A stretch of 46,057 nucleotides of DNA from an uncultured Alphaproteobacteria bacterium (GCA_913041535.1 CAJWJK010000015.1:1-46057), one strand, 5' to 3'; numbered from the stretch's first letter, positions 7,286-16,332 are shown. Translations and numbers: made by a program. The notes: generated from the sequence alone by a model not told the origin.

Positions 7286-8318
7286 CAACATTGCCTTGTA
7301 TCAAAGCGTTTTCCATTGAGAGATAACGCATTGGGTCTATTGCACGTATGCCCATTCGGACCTCAAAATGAAGCTGTGGTCTCTGAACAGCACCGCTGGT
7401 ACCCACACGGCTAACTGCTTGACCGCGCTTCACTGCATCACCCCGCGCCACCAAAAGCTCCGAATTGTGAGCGTACGCGGTTACCCAGCTATCTGCATGA
7501 CGGATCAATAAAAGCTTACCAAATCCCCGTAACTCATTGCCTGCGTATGCCACAACCCCACTGTCCGCCGCGCGCACTATCGTACCAAGCTCTGCGCCAA
7601 TATTTATACCATCGTTGTGTAGGCCTCCCCCCTTTGGGCCAAACCCGGATAATAGTTCCCCCCTCAATGGCCAAATGAACGACCTTTCCACATCCTCCAT
7701 TGACTGACTCTTTGCAACACTGGCATTAACATTCGACAACGAATCGGAACCCCCAAGAGACGGGACGTGTATACGTTGTCCCACCCTAATAATGAAAGGA
7801 CGTCGAATCCCATTAGCGCGAACAAGCGTAAGCATATCAATACCGAAACGCCTTGAGATTGCGTAAATTGTATCCCCTTTAACGACGGTATAGTTCTGCG
7901 GAGGTGGCAGGGCCAATGTCTGCCCGATAACAAGTCTGTATGGCGGCTTAAGTCCATTAATCGCGATTAACGCGAACATACTCGTCTTACCCCTCCTTGC
8001 GATGGCATAAACCGTGTCGCCACGACGTACTGTTATGGTACGACCAATCGACTTAAATGAATCGGACTGTGGTCCGTCGTTGTTATCAAAAGCGGTAGGC
8101 TTGTGAGATGGCGTAAGAGCAGAGTATTGCTGCAAACTCCCAAATTCACCCGAGGGACGCACCTTCGGTAAAGGAGTTTTCATTTTCTCTGATACGACTT
8201 TCTTGTATTCAACTGGAGCAGGAACGGAACGATTACAACCAACTAGTGCCCCTAGAAGTATCACTGTGAGAAAAACAAGCGAAAAACTGTATCTCTCAAT
8301 GGATGACACATCACCCAT
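7245..8318 (-). CDS. LysM and M23 (LytM) domain lipoprotein, NlpD/amidase-activator-like
   Basis: This is a secreted cell-wall protein of about 357 residues. It has an N-terminal hydrophobic signal ending LVGC, a lipobox, so it is probably a lipoprotein. Two LysM domains (TITVRRGDTVYAIARR and NYTVVKGDTIYAISRRFG) bind peptidoglycan. A C-terminal LytM/M23 domain runs from GLHNDGINIGAELGT to PQLHFEVRMG. Of the usual zinc ligands (HxGxD and HxH), only the last histidine is visible: NDGIN replaces the first pair and QLH replaces HLH. It therefore resembles NlpD/EnvC-type amidase activators rather than active endopeptidases. The start is uncertain: TTG 8327, ATG 8318 or GTG 8309 (AGGAG nine bases upstream). 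It overlaps pcm slightly. Confidence 0.88.
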   Translation of the reverse strand: MGDVSSIERYSFSLVFLTVILLGALVGCNRSVPAPVEYKKVVSEKMKTPLPKVRPSGEFGSLQQYSALTPSHKPTAFDNNDGPQSDSFKSIGRTITVRRGDTVYAIARRGKTSMFALIAINGLKPPYRLVIGQTLALPPPQNYTVVKGDTIYAISRRFGIDMLTLVRANGIRRPFIIRVGQRIHVPSLGGSDSLSNVNASVAKSQSMEDVERSFIWPLRGELLSGFGPKGGGLHNDGINIGAELGTIVRAADSGVVAYAGNELRGFGKLLLIRHADSWVTAYAHNSELLVARGDAVKRGQAVSRVGTSGAVQRPQLHFEVRMGIRAIDPMRYLSMENALIQGNVAIAEPLNLQQGPV

Positions 8319-8952
8319 CTCCTGCAACCCCTAACACCATTGGCACAAATCTTACAGGTAAGATCTTGGCTAGCTCAAAGCCACTATCTGTACGCCGTAT
8401 CTGCACGAGATCCTGGTTGGAAAGAGTTGATCCAATAGGGAGAATCATAATTCCGCCAACAGCAAGTTGTTTTAGAAGTGCCTGAGGGGGTTCCTCTGCC
8501 GCAGCCGTAACTATGATACGTGGAAATGGAGCCTGCTCCGGCCATCCATTACTGCCATCTCCTAATCTGCTTGTCACATTGTGCAAGTTTAACTCTAAGA
8601 ACTTTTTTTCCGCTTTTCTCAATAATGAAGGATAACGCTCTACCGTGTAGACCCGCCTACAGAGATTCGCTAGCACGGCTGCCTGATAACCAGAACCGGT
8701 GCCTATTTCTAGGACCTTCATTCGATCATTGACGTCCAAAGCTGAAGTCATTACCGCAACAATGTAGGGCTGACTAATCGTCTGCCCCTGTTCAATGGGA
8801 AGAGCAGTGTTAGCATACGCTTGATCTTCAAAGTGAGGTAAAACAAAGCGATCTCGCGGAACGCGTTCTATGGCTGACAACACTCGAGTATCGGTTATGC
8901 CTTCTTGTCGGAGCTCCATGATCAGCTTAATTCTTCGGGATTCAAGCGTCAC
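8311..8952 (-). CDS. pcm: Protein-L-isoaspartate O-methyltransferase
   Basis: Pcm transfers methyl from S-adenosylmethionine to isoaspartyl residues so that damaged proteins can be repaired. The 213-residue product has VPRDRFVLPHFEDQAYANTALPI, GQTISQPYIVAVMTSAL and the SAM-binding motif VLEIGTGSGYQAAVLA. It also has FPRIIVTAAAEEPPQALLKQL and GGIMILPIG, all in family order. The start is GTG at 8952, which overlaps the surE stop as GTGA, a sign of coupled translation. The surE-pcm-LytM order is widespread in Proteobacteria. Confidence 0.96.
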   Translation of the reverse strand: MTLESRRIKLIMELRQEGITDTRVLSAIERVPRDRFVLPHFEDQAYANTALPIEQGQTISQPYIVAVMTSALDVNDRMKVLEIGTGSGYQAAVLANLCRRVYTVERYPSLLRKAEKKFLELNLHNVTSRLGDGSNGWPEQAPFPRIIVTAAAEEPPQALLKQLAVGGIMILPIGSTLSNQDLVQIRRTDSGFELAKILPVRFVPMVLGVAGDG

Positions 8953-9707
8953 CCTAATATCTTTCTAAGATGTCCCATGGATCCAGTATGAGTGAGATTG
9001 ATTTTCAATGGAGTTACAGACACATAACCTGAATTAATAGCAGCTAAATCACTTCGAGGAGCTGGTGGCAGACCTAATTGTCGCCGAAAACCAAGCCAGT
9101 AATATGGCGTGCCTCTCGTATCCAGTCGATTCACAATATTCAAATCGCTGGCAACTCGCCGCCCCTGGGTGGTTACCCTGATACCACTTACATCGGTCTT
9201 TTTCCGATCAGGAAAATTTATGTTTATTAAAGCGTGCTGTGACCAGCCGGCATTCACCAACTGCCGCAATATAATCGGCGCAAAATGTGCGGCAGTGGAC
9301 CACTTGACGCCAGTTTTTCCTCGCACGCTTTGACTTAATGCTACTGAAGGTATTCCCAAAATCAACCCCTCCATAGCAGCCGCTACAGTACCTGAGTATG
9401 TAACATCATCACCAAGATTTGCGCCACAGTTAACCCCCGAAAGCAGGAGATCTGGTGGGCTGCCTGATATAATTTGGTAAACCGCAAACATCACGCAATC
9501 GGTCGGGGTTCCGCGAACAGCAAAACGCCTTTTTGAGATTTTTCGAATCCGCAACGGCTCATGAAGCGTAATGGAATGAGAAGCACCGCTTTGTTCCGCT
9601 TCCGGTGCCACTACCCAAACATCGTTGCTCAACGTCTTAGCAATACCCTCTAGCACCTTTAAGCCTCGGGCATTAATACCATCATCGTTGCAAACTAGGA
9701 TACGCAT
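8949..9707 (-). CDS. surE: 5'/3'-nucleotidase SurE
   Basis: SurE is a metal-dependent nucleoside monophosphate phosphatase. The 252-residue product starts MRILVCNDDGINARGL, giving the metal-binding D8-D9 pair. The conserved segments EQSGASHSIT, RGTPTDCV and SGVNCGANLGDDVTYSGTVA follow. I chose the ATG at 9707 because family members start MRIL; the upstream GTG at 9728 would overlap the serS end. It lies 5 nt after serS and overlaps pcm by 4 nt. Confidence 0.96.
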   Translation of the reverse strand: MRILVCNDDGINARGLKVLEGIAKTLSNDVWVVAPEAEQSGASHSITLHEPLRIRKISKRRFAVRGTPTDCVMFAVYQIISGSPPDLLLSGVNCGANLGDDVTYSGTVAAAMEGLILGIPSVALSQSVRGKTGVKWSTAAHFAPIILRQLVNAGWSQHALININFPDRKKTDVSGIRVTTQGRRVASDLNIVNRLDTRGTPYYWLGFRRQLGLPPAPRSDLAAINSGYVSVTPLKINLTHTGSMGHLRKILG

Positions 9708-9712
9708 CCATT

Positions 9713-10993
9713 CTAACCGGCTCGACACTCAAGCGTTGAAACGCCACCCATATAGGGGCGTAAAACTTCTGGAACCGCTACCGAACCATCCTTACGTTGC
9801 ATATTCTCAAGAATTGCGACAAGTGTCCGCCCAACTGCTAGACCAGAGGCATTTAAGCTGTGAACAAAGCGCGTATGCGTATCCCCTGAATCCCGAAAAC
9901 GGGCATTCATTCGTCTTGCTTGAAAATCTCCACAATTAGAACAACTGGATATTTCTCTATACGTTTCTTGCCCTGGCAGCCAAACCTCTATGTCGTACGT
10001 CATACGTGCCGAAAAACCAAGATCCCCAGCACTAAGCTTGACTACTCTGTAATGGATACCGAGCTCTCGGAGCACTTCCTCCACTGCACTCCGCATATAC
10101 TCAAGCTGATCGTTTGATGAATCCGGATGAGTGATACTTACCAATTCAACCTTGGAAAACTGATGCTGCCTAATCATTCCCCGAGTGTCTTTGCCTGCCG
10201 CACCAGCCTCCGATCGGAAACAAGGAGTATAAGCGGTAAAGCAAAGAGGCAACTCTTTCGCATCGAGTATCGTCTCCCGAACGATATTGGTCAGTGGCAT
10301 CTCTGCGGTTGGAATCAACCAATAATCATCGGTTGTATGAAATAGATCGCCCGAAAACTTGGGAAGATTGCCAGTGCCGTATGCGACGTCACCCCGCACT
10401 AGAAGTGGCGGTGCAACCTCCACATAGCCAAAACGAGTGGTATGTAAATCGAGCATAAACGCTGCGAGTGCCCGCTCCATCTTCGCCAGCAGCCCCTTGA
10501 GCATAACGAACCGAGACCCAGACAACTTGGCTGCCGTATCAAAATCCATCAAACCTAGCGCTTCCCCAATCTCAAAATGCTCACGGGGCGCAAAGTCAAA
10601 CTTAGGCGCTTCTCCCCAACGTGCCACCTCAACATTAAATGATTCGTCGACTCCCTCTGGCACATCGGCTGCCGGCATATTAGGTAGGCTCGACAAAATA
10701 GTATCAAGCGCCGCAGCCAGCTCTCTTTCTCGCTCTTCACCTTCACGAATACGGGCCTTCAATACACTTACATCTGCAATAAGTTCGCTGGCATCCTCCC
10801 CCTTAGCCCTCATTAACCCAATTTTTTTGGAAACCTGGTTACGTTGTGATTGATCGGCGTGAAGCTTTACCAGACACTCTCTATGATCTACATCGAGTTT
10901 TAAGATCTTATCTGATTCACCGCACAAACCGCGCTTAATGAGGCCCGCATCAAATTCCAAGGGATTTTCACGGATCCATCTAAGATCAAACAT
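9713..10993 (-). CDS. serS: Seryl-tRNA synthetase
   Basis: SerS charges tRNA-Ser and tRNA-Sec with serine. The 426-residue product begins MFDLRWIRENPLEFDAGLIKRG, then has a long antiparallel coiled coil (roughly residues 30-100), the tRNA-binding arm. The class II catalytic core follows: FRSEAGAAGKDTRGMIRQHQF (motif 2), YREISSCSNCGDFQARR and NASGLAVGRTLVAILEN (motif 3). Length is normal. There is about 107 nt between tatC and serS without a clear promoter. It is 5 nt upstream of surE. Confidence 0.97.
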   Translation of the reverse strand: MFDLRWIRENPLEFDAGLIKRGLCGESDKILKLDVDHRECLVKLHADQSQRNQVSKKIGLMRAKGEDASELIADVSVLKARIREGEERERELAAALDTILSSLPNMPAADVPEGVDESFNVEVARWGEAPKFDFAPREHFEIGEALGLMDFDTAAKLSGSRFVMLKGLLAKMERALAAFMLDLHTTRFGYVEVAPPLLVRGDVAYGTGNLPKFSGDLFHTTDDYWLIPTAEMPLTNIVRETILDAKELPLCFTAYTPCFRSEAGAAGKDTRGMIRQHQFSKVELVSITHPDSSNDQLEYMRSAVEEVLRELGIHYRVVKLSAGDLGFSARMTYDIEVWLPGQETYREISSCSNCGDFQARRMNARFRDSGDTHTRFVHSLNASGLAVGRTLVAILENMQRKDGSVAVPEVLRPYMGGVSTLECRAG

Positions 10994-11100
10994 GGAGACG
11001 CCCAGACTAACGCGCAGCTAAAACTACGCCAAAGGCGAGCACTATATACGCCGAGACGACGGCTACGTCTATATCTACTTACCAGAAAACTGCAGCTAAT

Positions 11101-11886
11101 CTACACTGATTCAGCTTCTTCGCGTTGAGCTCGCTTCTTTTCAACCATCTTAGCCGCGATAATTGATATCTCATATAAGACCAATATCGGGATACCCAAA
11201 CCAATCTGACTAATTAGATCTGGCGGTGTCAGAAAGGCTGCGACCAAGAATGTTATTACAATGGCATACTTTCGCTTCGCCTTTAGGGTTGTAGACGAAA
11301 CTAAACCTGCTCGCGCTAGAAGCGTAATTGCAACTGGAAGCTGAAAGCTCAATCCAAATGCAAACATCAATTTGATCACGAGACTCAAATACTCATTGAC
11401 CTTAGCCTCTAGTTGAATAGCTAACGCCTCCTCACTACCAGCACGTTCAAAACTTAAGAAAAAGCTCCATGCCAGAGGAAAAATAACGTAGTAGACAAGT
11501 GCTGCCCCAGCTATAAAAAGAATTGGCGTTGCAATTAAAAAAGGAAGAAATGCAGTTTTCTCTTTTCGATATAGACCAGGAGCTGCAAATGCGTAAATCT
11601 GGCCCGCAATAATTGGAAATGCTATCGCCAAAGCTCCAAAAAAAGATAACTTGAGGTAGGTAAAGAATGCCTCATGGAGTGCCGTATAGATCAAACGCCT
11701 GTTAGGCTCACCTTCGTATAATGCAGCCAATGGACGCACTAGAAAATCATAGATCTGTTCCGATACGATGTAGCATCCCACGAAGGCTATAGCCATCGCT
11801 ACCAGTGAATACATAAGTCGACGCCTCAATTCTACAAGGTGTTCGACCAATGGCATCTTACGATCATCTATATCTTTGATAACCAC
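11101..11886 (-). CDS. tatC: Sec-independent protein translocase TatC
   Basis: TatC is the receptor of the twin-arginine export system, which moves folded proteins across the inner membrane. The 261-residue product has the cytoplasmic start DDRKMPLVEHLVELRRRL, the classic TatC N-terminal motif. Six membrane segments follow, with PLAALYEGEPNRRLIYTALHEAFFTYLKLS and a late FLTPPDLISQIGLGIPILVLYEIS region. The start is GTG at 11886, supported by AGGAG 5 nt upstream; the internal ATG at 11856 would remove part of the N-terminal motif region. It is the last gene of tatABC, 8 nt after tatB. Confidence 0.97.
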   Translation of the reverse strand: MVIKDIDDRKMPLVEHLVELRRRLMYSLVAMAIAFVGCYIVSEQIYDFLVRPLAALYEGEPNRRLIYTALHEAFFTYLKLSFFGALAIAFPIIAGQIYAFAAPGLYRKEKTAFLPFLIATPILFIAGAALVYYVIFPLAWSFFLSFERAGSEEALAIQLEAKVNEYLSLVIKLMFAFGLSFQLPVAITLLARAGLVSSTTLKAKRKYAIVITFLVAAFLTPPDLISQIGLGIPILVLYEISIIAAKMVEKKRAQREEAESV

Positions 11887-11894
11887 CGATTCTC

Positions 11895-12464
11895 CTAACT
11901 CGCACGTGGAGATTTGTCATCAGAAATCTCGGCAGTCCTATCTGACTCAGCATCATCTGAATGATCTGGAGAAGCGGAGCCATCCTCGGGCTCATCCGTC
12001 TCAGCTGTGCCAACTAACGACTTATCTTTAAGATACCCAGGGTTGGGAGGCGGACCAGGGGCAGCCCATGGCGCACTGCCAACGTCTGTAGCCTCCGATG
12101 CATCATCTATTTTACTAACAGTTGATTCGTCAGCTACAACCTTCTTTGAATTCTCTTCAGGCCCCTTCTGAACAGCACTTTCATCGCTGGATTCTGCATC
12201 TGGTTTTTGCTTGCCCTTCTGTGGATCAGAGACCGCAACATCCGAAGACGCAGAACCTTTCGATACAGAAGAAGTTTTAGCTGTATCGGTTTCCGCCTCT
12301 CTTGCCAGTTGATTCATGTTGTACTGGAACTCACGCGAAAGAGTGCGAGCTTTACCCATCCATTGGCCAAACGTCCGCAGGACCCCAGGCAATTCCTTAG
12401 GGCCAACAACCACGATCAGCACAACGGCTATTACAAGAAGCTCGCTCCAGCCAATGTCTAACAT
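11895..12464 (-). CDS. tatB: Sec-independent protein translocase TatB
   Basis: TatB joins TatC to form the twin-arginine signal receptor. The 189-residue product starts [33 protein letters not shown] with the conserved E-L membrane helix and the GP hinge. An amphipathic helix follows ([21 protein letters not shown]). The remaining 120 or so residues are a low-complexity tail rich in acidic residues, serine and proline, with a [13 protein letters not shown] patch, likely disordered. TatB tails vary in length, so this is unremarkable. It lies 42 nt after tatA and 8 nt before tatC. Confidence 0.95.
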   Translation of the reverse strand: MLDIGWSELLVIAVVLIVVVGPKELPGVLRTFGQWMGKARTLSREFQYNMNQLAREAETDTAKTSSVSKGSASSDVAVSDPQKGKQKPDAESSDESAVQKGPEENSKKVVADESTVSKIDDASEATDVGSAPWAAPGPPPNPGYLKDKSLVGTAETDEPEDGSASPDHSDDAESDRTAEISDDKSPRAS

Positions 12465-12506
12465 AGCGATTCACCGCGGCCGCTACGCCGCTCCTTAAGG
12501 AGCCAA

Positions 12507-12737
12507 CTAGCTGCTAGCCGCTTCGTCTTTCTTCACGGCCCCCTCATTTGCGGCCGTTGCTTCGGCATCGATGGTTTTGGGTGAAGAGCTGGCAACAGAG
12601 CCATCATCTTTCATACCCTTCTTAAAGCCTTTGATTCCCTCGGCCACGTCCGTCATTAGACCTTTAATCTTACCGCGACCAAACAGCAAAACGACTACAA
12701 CAAGGACCAACGCGATTTGCCAGAAACTCGGCATCAT
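12507..12737 (-). CDS. tatA: Sec-independent protein translocase TatA
   Basis: TatA forms the pore-like oligomer of the twin-arginine system. The 76-residue product has one membrane helix ([16 protein letters not shown]), the conserved [24 protein letters not shown] amphipathic segment and a short charged tail. The ATG at 12737 has AGGGAG seven bases upstream; a second ATG follows directly. Gene order tatA-tatB-tatC is standard. A candidate promoter lies at 12788-12815, after the end of the iron transporter ATPase gene. Confidence 0.95.
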   Translation of the reverse strand: MMPSFWQIALVLVVVVLLFGRGKIKGLMTDVAEGIKGFKKGMKDDGSVASSSPKTIDAEATAANEGAVKKDEAASS

Positions 12738-12787
12738 GGCTACACACTCCCTTTTTTCAGAGTAACTCTAAAAAGCACTCCGCACGA

Positions 12788-12815
12788 ATTATCACACAAG
12801 GCGGCACCCATGCAA
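12788..12815 (-). promoter_or_regulatory. Candidate promoter of tatABC
   Basis: On the minus strand, TTGCAT (12815-12810) and GATAAT (12793-12788) are separated by 16 bp in the gap between the fbpC stop and tatA. The -10 matches consensus at 5 of 6 positions and the -35 at only 3. If real, tatABC does not depend on transcription through the iron transporter genes. Confidence 0.35.
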
Positions 12816-12847
12816 TCACAGCTACAGGCTTACCCTCTACATCGACC

Positions 12848-13915
12848 TTAGTCTAGAACTTCTTCAGCAAAAACAAAAACCTGGCTCAGGTCAAGTACAA
12901 TCCCTACCTGCTCACCAATTGTGACGGTCTCCTCAACAGCCGTATGAACTACCAAAAGTGACTCTACATTGGCCACCTCAATCTCTACACGATTGTAGGA
13001 CCCTACTACGCGACATCCACGAATTACTGCAATTGGCTCACTGTTTTCAGGCTCCCGTAAGCATATGGCTTGCGGGCGAATTAATACCTCAACCTTCTGA
13101 CCATCATACATTCCAGTTGCAGACACAGCTCCGATACCCGTTAGTGCCGATTTATCTTTAATAAATCCCTTCAACATATTGATTTCACTCATTAACCTAG
13201 CCACAAATGATGACACTGGATGATTGTATATCACCTTTGGTGTATCGATTTGAACTAGCCTTCCGAGACGCATTACAGCGATGCGATCAGCCATCAGCAT
13301 GGCCTCCCTCGGATCATGCGTAACCACCACGGTAGGAGTCCCTGCCTCTCTAAGTATAGCGAGTGTTTCCTCACGAACATTATCACGTAAACGACCATCC
13401 AAACTTGCAAACGGCTCATCTAACAACATCACATCAGGTTCAGGAGCCAATGCTCGGGCAAGAGCTACACGTTGTTGTTCACCGCCAGAAAGCATGTGCG
13501 GGTAGAATTTAGCCATTTCTGACAGGCGAACTTGTTCAAGCGCACCAAATGCCTTGGCATTCTTTTGCTCAGCTGAATGAGACCTAATACCAAAAGCAAC
13601 GTTTTCAAAGACGTTTAGGTGAGGAAACAAAGCATAATCCTGAAAAACCAAACCAATTTTCCGATCCTCGGGCGGAAGTGAAGTCCGTTCATCTGCAAGC
13701 ACGCGATTGCCAACACATACACGACCCTTCTGCAAATTTTGTATTCCAGATGCAATGGCCAGTAATGTTGATTTTCCGCAGCCAGAGGGGCCCAACAAAC
13801 AAATAATTTCTCCCACCCCAACGTCAAGGCTCACATTGTTTAATACCTCTTTACCGTCGTAGGCATGAGTGACAGACTCAAGTTTAAGGTCCTTTTGGGC
13901 CACTACGAGTCCCAT
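12848..13915 (-). CDS. fbpC: Iron(III) ABC transporter ATP-binding protein (FbpC-like)
   Basis: This is the ATPase that drives uptake through the adjacent permease. The 355-residue product has Walker A LLGPSGCGKSTLLAIASG (about residues 41-58), the Q-loop VFQDYALFPHLNVFENVAFG, the signature LSGGEQQRVALARALAPEPDVMLLDEPFASLD and the switch VVVTHDPREAMLMADRI. A C-terminal regulatory TOBE-like domain follows. Together with the fused-type permease it fits the FbpC/polyamine-iron class. The gene overlaps the permease gene by 13 nt. A Fur-box-like site upstream of the permease favours iron over other substrates. The exact substrate cannot be read from the ATPase alone. Confidence 0.88.
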   Translation of the reverse strand: MGLVVAQKDLKLESVTHAYDGKEVLNNVSLDVGVGEIICLLGPSGCGKSTLLAIASGIQNLQKGRVCVGNRVLADERTSLPPEDRKIGLVFQDYALFPHLNVFENVAFGIRSHSAEQKNAKAFGALEQVRLSEMAKFYPHMLSGGEQQRVALARALAPEPDVMLLDEPFASLDGRLRDNVREETLAILREAGTPTVVVTHDPREAMLMADRIAVMRLGRLVQIDTPKVIYNHPVSSFVARLMSEINMLKGFIKDKSALTGIGAVSATGMYDGQKVEVLIRPQAICLREPENSEPIAVIRGCRVVGSYNRVEIEVANVESLLVVHTAVEETVTIGEQVGIVLDLSQVFVFAEEVLD

Positions 13916-15585
13916 CTACCAGCATTGGTTAGCGTAATCGCTCTACCGAGGACCACCATAGGCAGCAACCCAACTACCACAATAGCAAGGGCAGCTGGAG
14001 CCGCCTGCTCAATCATTTCGTCGCTTGCGTATTGATATACGAATGTCGCAAGAGTCTCTACATGAAATGGCCGCAGAACCAATGTCATTGGCAATTCCTT
14101 CATGACATCAACAAAGACTAAAATGCCAGCTGCCAATGCACTTCGTCGTATTAGCGGCATATGTACTCTCCATAGAGTCTGGGTGGAAGTGAGACCCAGA
14201 CTCCGAGCCGCCTGGTCCATGTTGGGCTTTATTTTTGCCAAACCAGCCTCAACGCCACCATAAGCAACCGCAAGAAACCTTACGGTGTACCCAAAGAGTA
14301 TCGCGATAACTGTTCCACTGAAAATGAGGCCTGTTGATAGATTCAAATTGTTCCTCATCCAGCCATCAATCGTATTATCAATCCAACCGAGCGGCGAAAG
14401 GACACCAACAGCGAGGACAGCGCCTGGCACGGCATAGCCCATGCTTGATAATCGAACTATTGCCTTCAAAACAGCGTTGTCATTAAGTCGAACGCCGTAT
14501 GCCAATATCATAGAAAGACCTACGGTAAGTGCTGCTGCTACAAGAGATAACAAGAGACTATTACCCGCTAATTTAACAAACATACTTTCAAAGAGTCTCT
14601 GGTAGTTTCTCGCCCCATGTCCTACCAAAATTAGCCCGGGAATAACGAAGCCAAATGCCACTGGGACACTACAGATCAATACAGCCACTGCAGAGAAATA
14701 ACCTTTCAGTTGTTGGCGTTGAAAGGGCATCCATGCGTCCTGCATTTGATAAAAACGCCGACCACGCCGAGCAGCACGTTCAAAGACCAAAACTAACATT
14801 ACGATAATCAATAACGCGGAAGCGATTTGTGCGGCGCCAGATACACTATTGAGACCAAACCAGACATTAAAAATCCCACGGGTAAAGGTATTAATTGCGA
14901 AATAGTCAACTGTGCCAAAATCAGCCAATGTCTCTAGCAGCGCTAGTGCTAACCCTGCAACGATAGCTGGGCGCGCTAATGGCAAAGAAACTCCAAAAAA
15001 GCTCCGCCAGCGAGTACCACCCAAAGTCCTACCGGCGTTGACAAGTCGTGCCGATTGTTCCTGAAAAGCAGCACGCGTCAGAAGATATACGTACGGGTAA
15101 AGTACTAAGGACATAAGTATTATTGCGCCAGGCATCGAGCGAACTTCTGGAAACCAATAGTCACTTGTTAGTTGCCACCCAAAAACCCATCGAAGCAAAT
15201 GCTGGATGGGCCCTGCAAAATCAAGAAAGTCTGTATAAACGTAGGCTACAACATACGCTGGCATGGCAAGAGGTATCATCAGCGCCCATTCGAAAATTTC
15301 TCTACCTGGAAAATTGAACATAGTTACTAACCAGGCTGAAGAAACTCCGATAAGAACAGTCCCAACACCAACGCCAAACATTAACCATAAAGTATTCTCC
15401 ACATACGTCGGCAATACTGTTGCTACAAGATGGTTCCAAATTGATTCTGAAGGATTAAATGCTAGCCAAATCACGCTAAAAACCGGCAGCGCTAAAAAGC
15501 TTCCGATCAACAACGTCACCAAAATCCAACGGGAGGCCTTTATGTTTATTAAGAGATGATTTGGATGCCGAATCACTTTATTCAT
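13903..15585 (-). CDS. fbpB: Iron(III) ABC transporter permease (FbpB-like, fused two-domain)
   Basis: The 560-residue protein has about 12 membrane segments arranged as two homologous permease halves, typical of FbpB/SfuB. Each half has an EAA-like coupling loop: RTLGGTRWRSFFGVSLPLARPAIVAG in the first and RSLGLTSTQTLWRVHMPLIRRSALAAG in the second. Neighbouring segments ADFGTVDYFAINTFTRGIFNVWF and DVMKELPMTLVLRPFHVETLA are common in iron permeases. No periplasmic binding-protein gene is in the window, so it must be elsewhere if the system works. The gene splits the usual scpB-tatA neighbourhood. A strong Fur-box-like sequence lies at 15642-15660. No clear ribosome binding site precedes the ATG. 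Confidence 0.88.
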   Translation of the reverse strand: MNKVIRHPNHLLINIKASRWILVTLLIGSFLALPVFSVIWLAFNPSESIWNHLVATVLPTYVENTLWLMFGVGVGTVLIGVSSAWLVTMFNFPGREIFEWALMIPLAMPAYVVAYVYTDFLDFAGPIQHLLRWVFGWQLTSDYWFPEVRSMPGAIILMSLVLYPYVYLLTRAAFQEQSARLVNAGRTLGGTRWRSFFGVSLPLARPAIVAGLALALLETLADFGTVDYFAINTFTRGIFNVWFGLNSVSGAAQIASALLIIVMLVLVFERAARRGRRFYQMQDAWMPFQRQQLKGYFSAVAVLICSVPVAFGFVIPGLILVGHGARNYQRLFESMFVKLAGNSLLLSLVAAALTVGLSMILAYGVRLNDNAVLKAIVRLSSMGYAVPGAVLAVGVLSPLGWIDNTIDGWMRNNLNLSTGLIFSGTVIAILFGYTVRFLAVAYGGVEAGLAKIKPNMDQAARSLGLTSTQTLWRVHMPLIRRSALAAGILVFVDVMKELPMTLVLRPFHVETLATFVYQYASDEMIEQAAPAALAIVVVGLLPMVVLGRAITLTNAGRWDS

Positions 15586-15641
15586 AAGGATTAGTGCCGA
15601 TGGCTATATCAACTAGTTAACAAAAGATCATCATTCGTAAT

Positions 15642-15660
15642 GATAATGATACGCATTCGC
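15642..15660 (-). promoter_or_regulatory. Fur-box-like operator upstream of the iron transporter
   Basis: On the plus strand the 19-mer GATAATGATACGCATTCGC matches the classical Fur box (GATAATGATAATCATTATC) at 15 of 19 positions. It lies 57 nt before the permease ATG. A possible minus-strand -10 TATCAT (15652-15647) lies inside it, with a weak -35 TTAATT 17 bp upstream, so binding would block transcription. Alphaproteobacterial Fur homologs do not all use this sequence, so the link is an inference. Confidence 0.6.
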
Positions 15661-15757
15661 AACTATAAAATTAAACCCAGTCTTCTAACACTCAATGTGT
15701 GTTACTGTCCCATAGCCAATACCAGATCGCTATAACGGGTCTTCCGAAATTAATTTG

Positions 15758-16324
15758 CTATGGTTCTGCATCGCCCTCGCCGATATTTTCTGGAGGCATG
15801 GGCTGTAATAATCCGGCTGCCTTCAACTCATCTAGCCCCGGTAAACTCTCGATATCTTCAAGACCAAAATATTCTAAGAAACTAATGGTAGTACCATAAG
15901 TGACAGGTCTCCCAGGAGTACGACGACGACCGCGAAGCCTTATCCACCCAGCCTGCAAAAGAAGATCAAGGGTACCTCTACTGAGTGAAACCCCTCTGAT
16001 TTCTTCGATTTCAGCCCGTGTAATTGGCTGGTGATAAGCAATTATGGCAAGCGTCTCCGTAGCCGCTCGAGATAGTCGCCGAGGCATGGTAACTTCTCGT
16101 TGCATAAAATGAGCCAAATCCGGTGCGGTGCGAAAACACCAACGACCCGCAACACAAACGAGATTTACCCCACGGTCAGCATACAGCTCTCGAACTCTTT
16201 CAAGAAGTAGCTCTATATTGCAATTAACGGGTAACTGGGCGACAAGACTTTTTCGATCAAGCGGATCCGAAGCTGCAAAAAGTAATGCTTCCAGTATACG
16301 GACTTCTTTCTCAACTTTAGACAT
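15758..16324 (-). CDS. scpB: Segregation and condensation protein B
   Basis: ScpB is the winged-helix partner of ScpA in the SMC condensin complex that compacts chromosomes. The product of about 188 residues has VRILEALLFAASDPL, then RRLSRAATETLAIIAYHQPITRAEIEEIRGVSLSRGTLDLLLQAGWIRLRGRR and PGRPVTYGTTISFLEYFGLEDIESLPGL, a full family signature. ATG at 16324 is preferred; a TTG at 16336 would overlap the scpA stop as TTGA. The short tail ends with acidic residues. Confidence 0.95.
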   Translation of the reverse strand: MSKVEKEVRILEALLFAASDPLDRKSLVAQLPVNCNIELLLERVRELYADRGVNLVCVAGRWCFRTAPDLAHFMQREVTMPRRLSRAATETLAIIAYHQPITRAEIEEIRGVSLSRGTLDLLLQAGWIRLRGRRRTPGRPVTYGTTISFLEYFGLEDIESLPGLDELKAAGLLQPMPPENIGEGDAEP

Positions 16325-16332
16325 GAAGGCAA

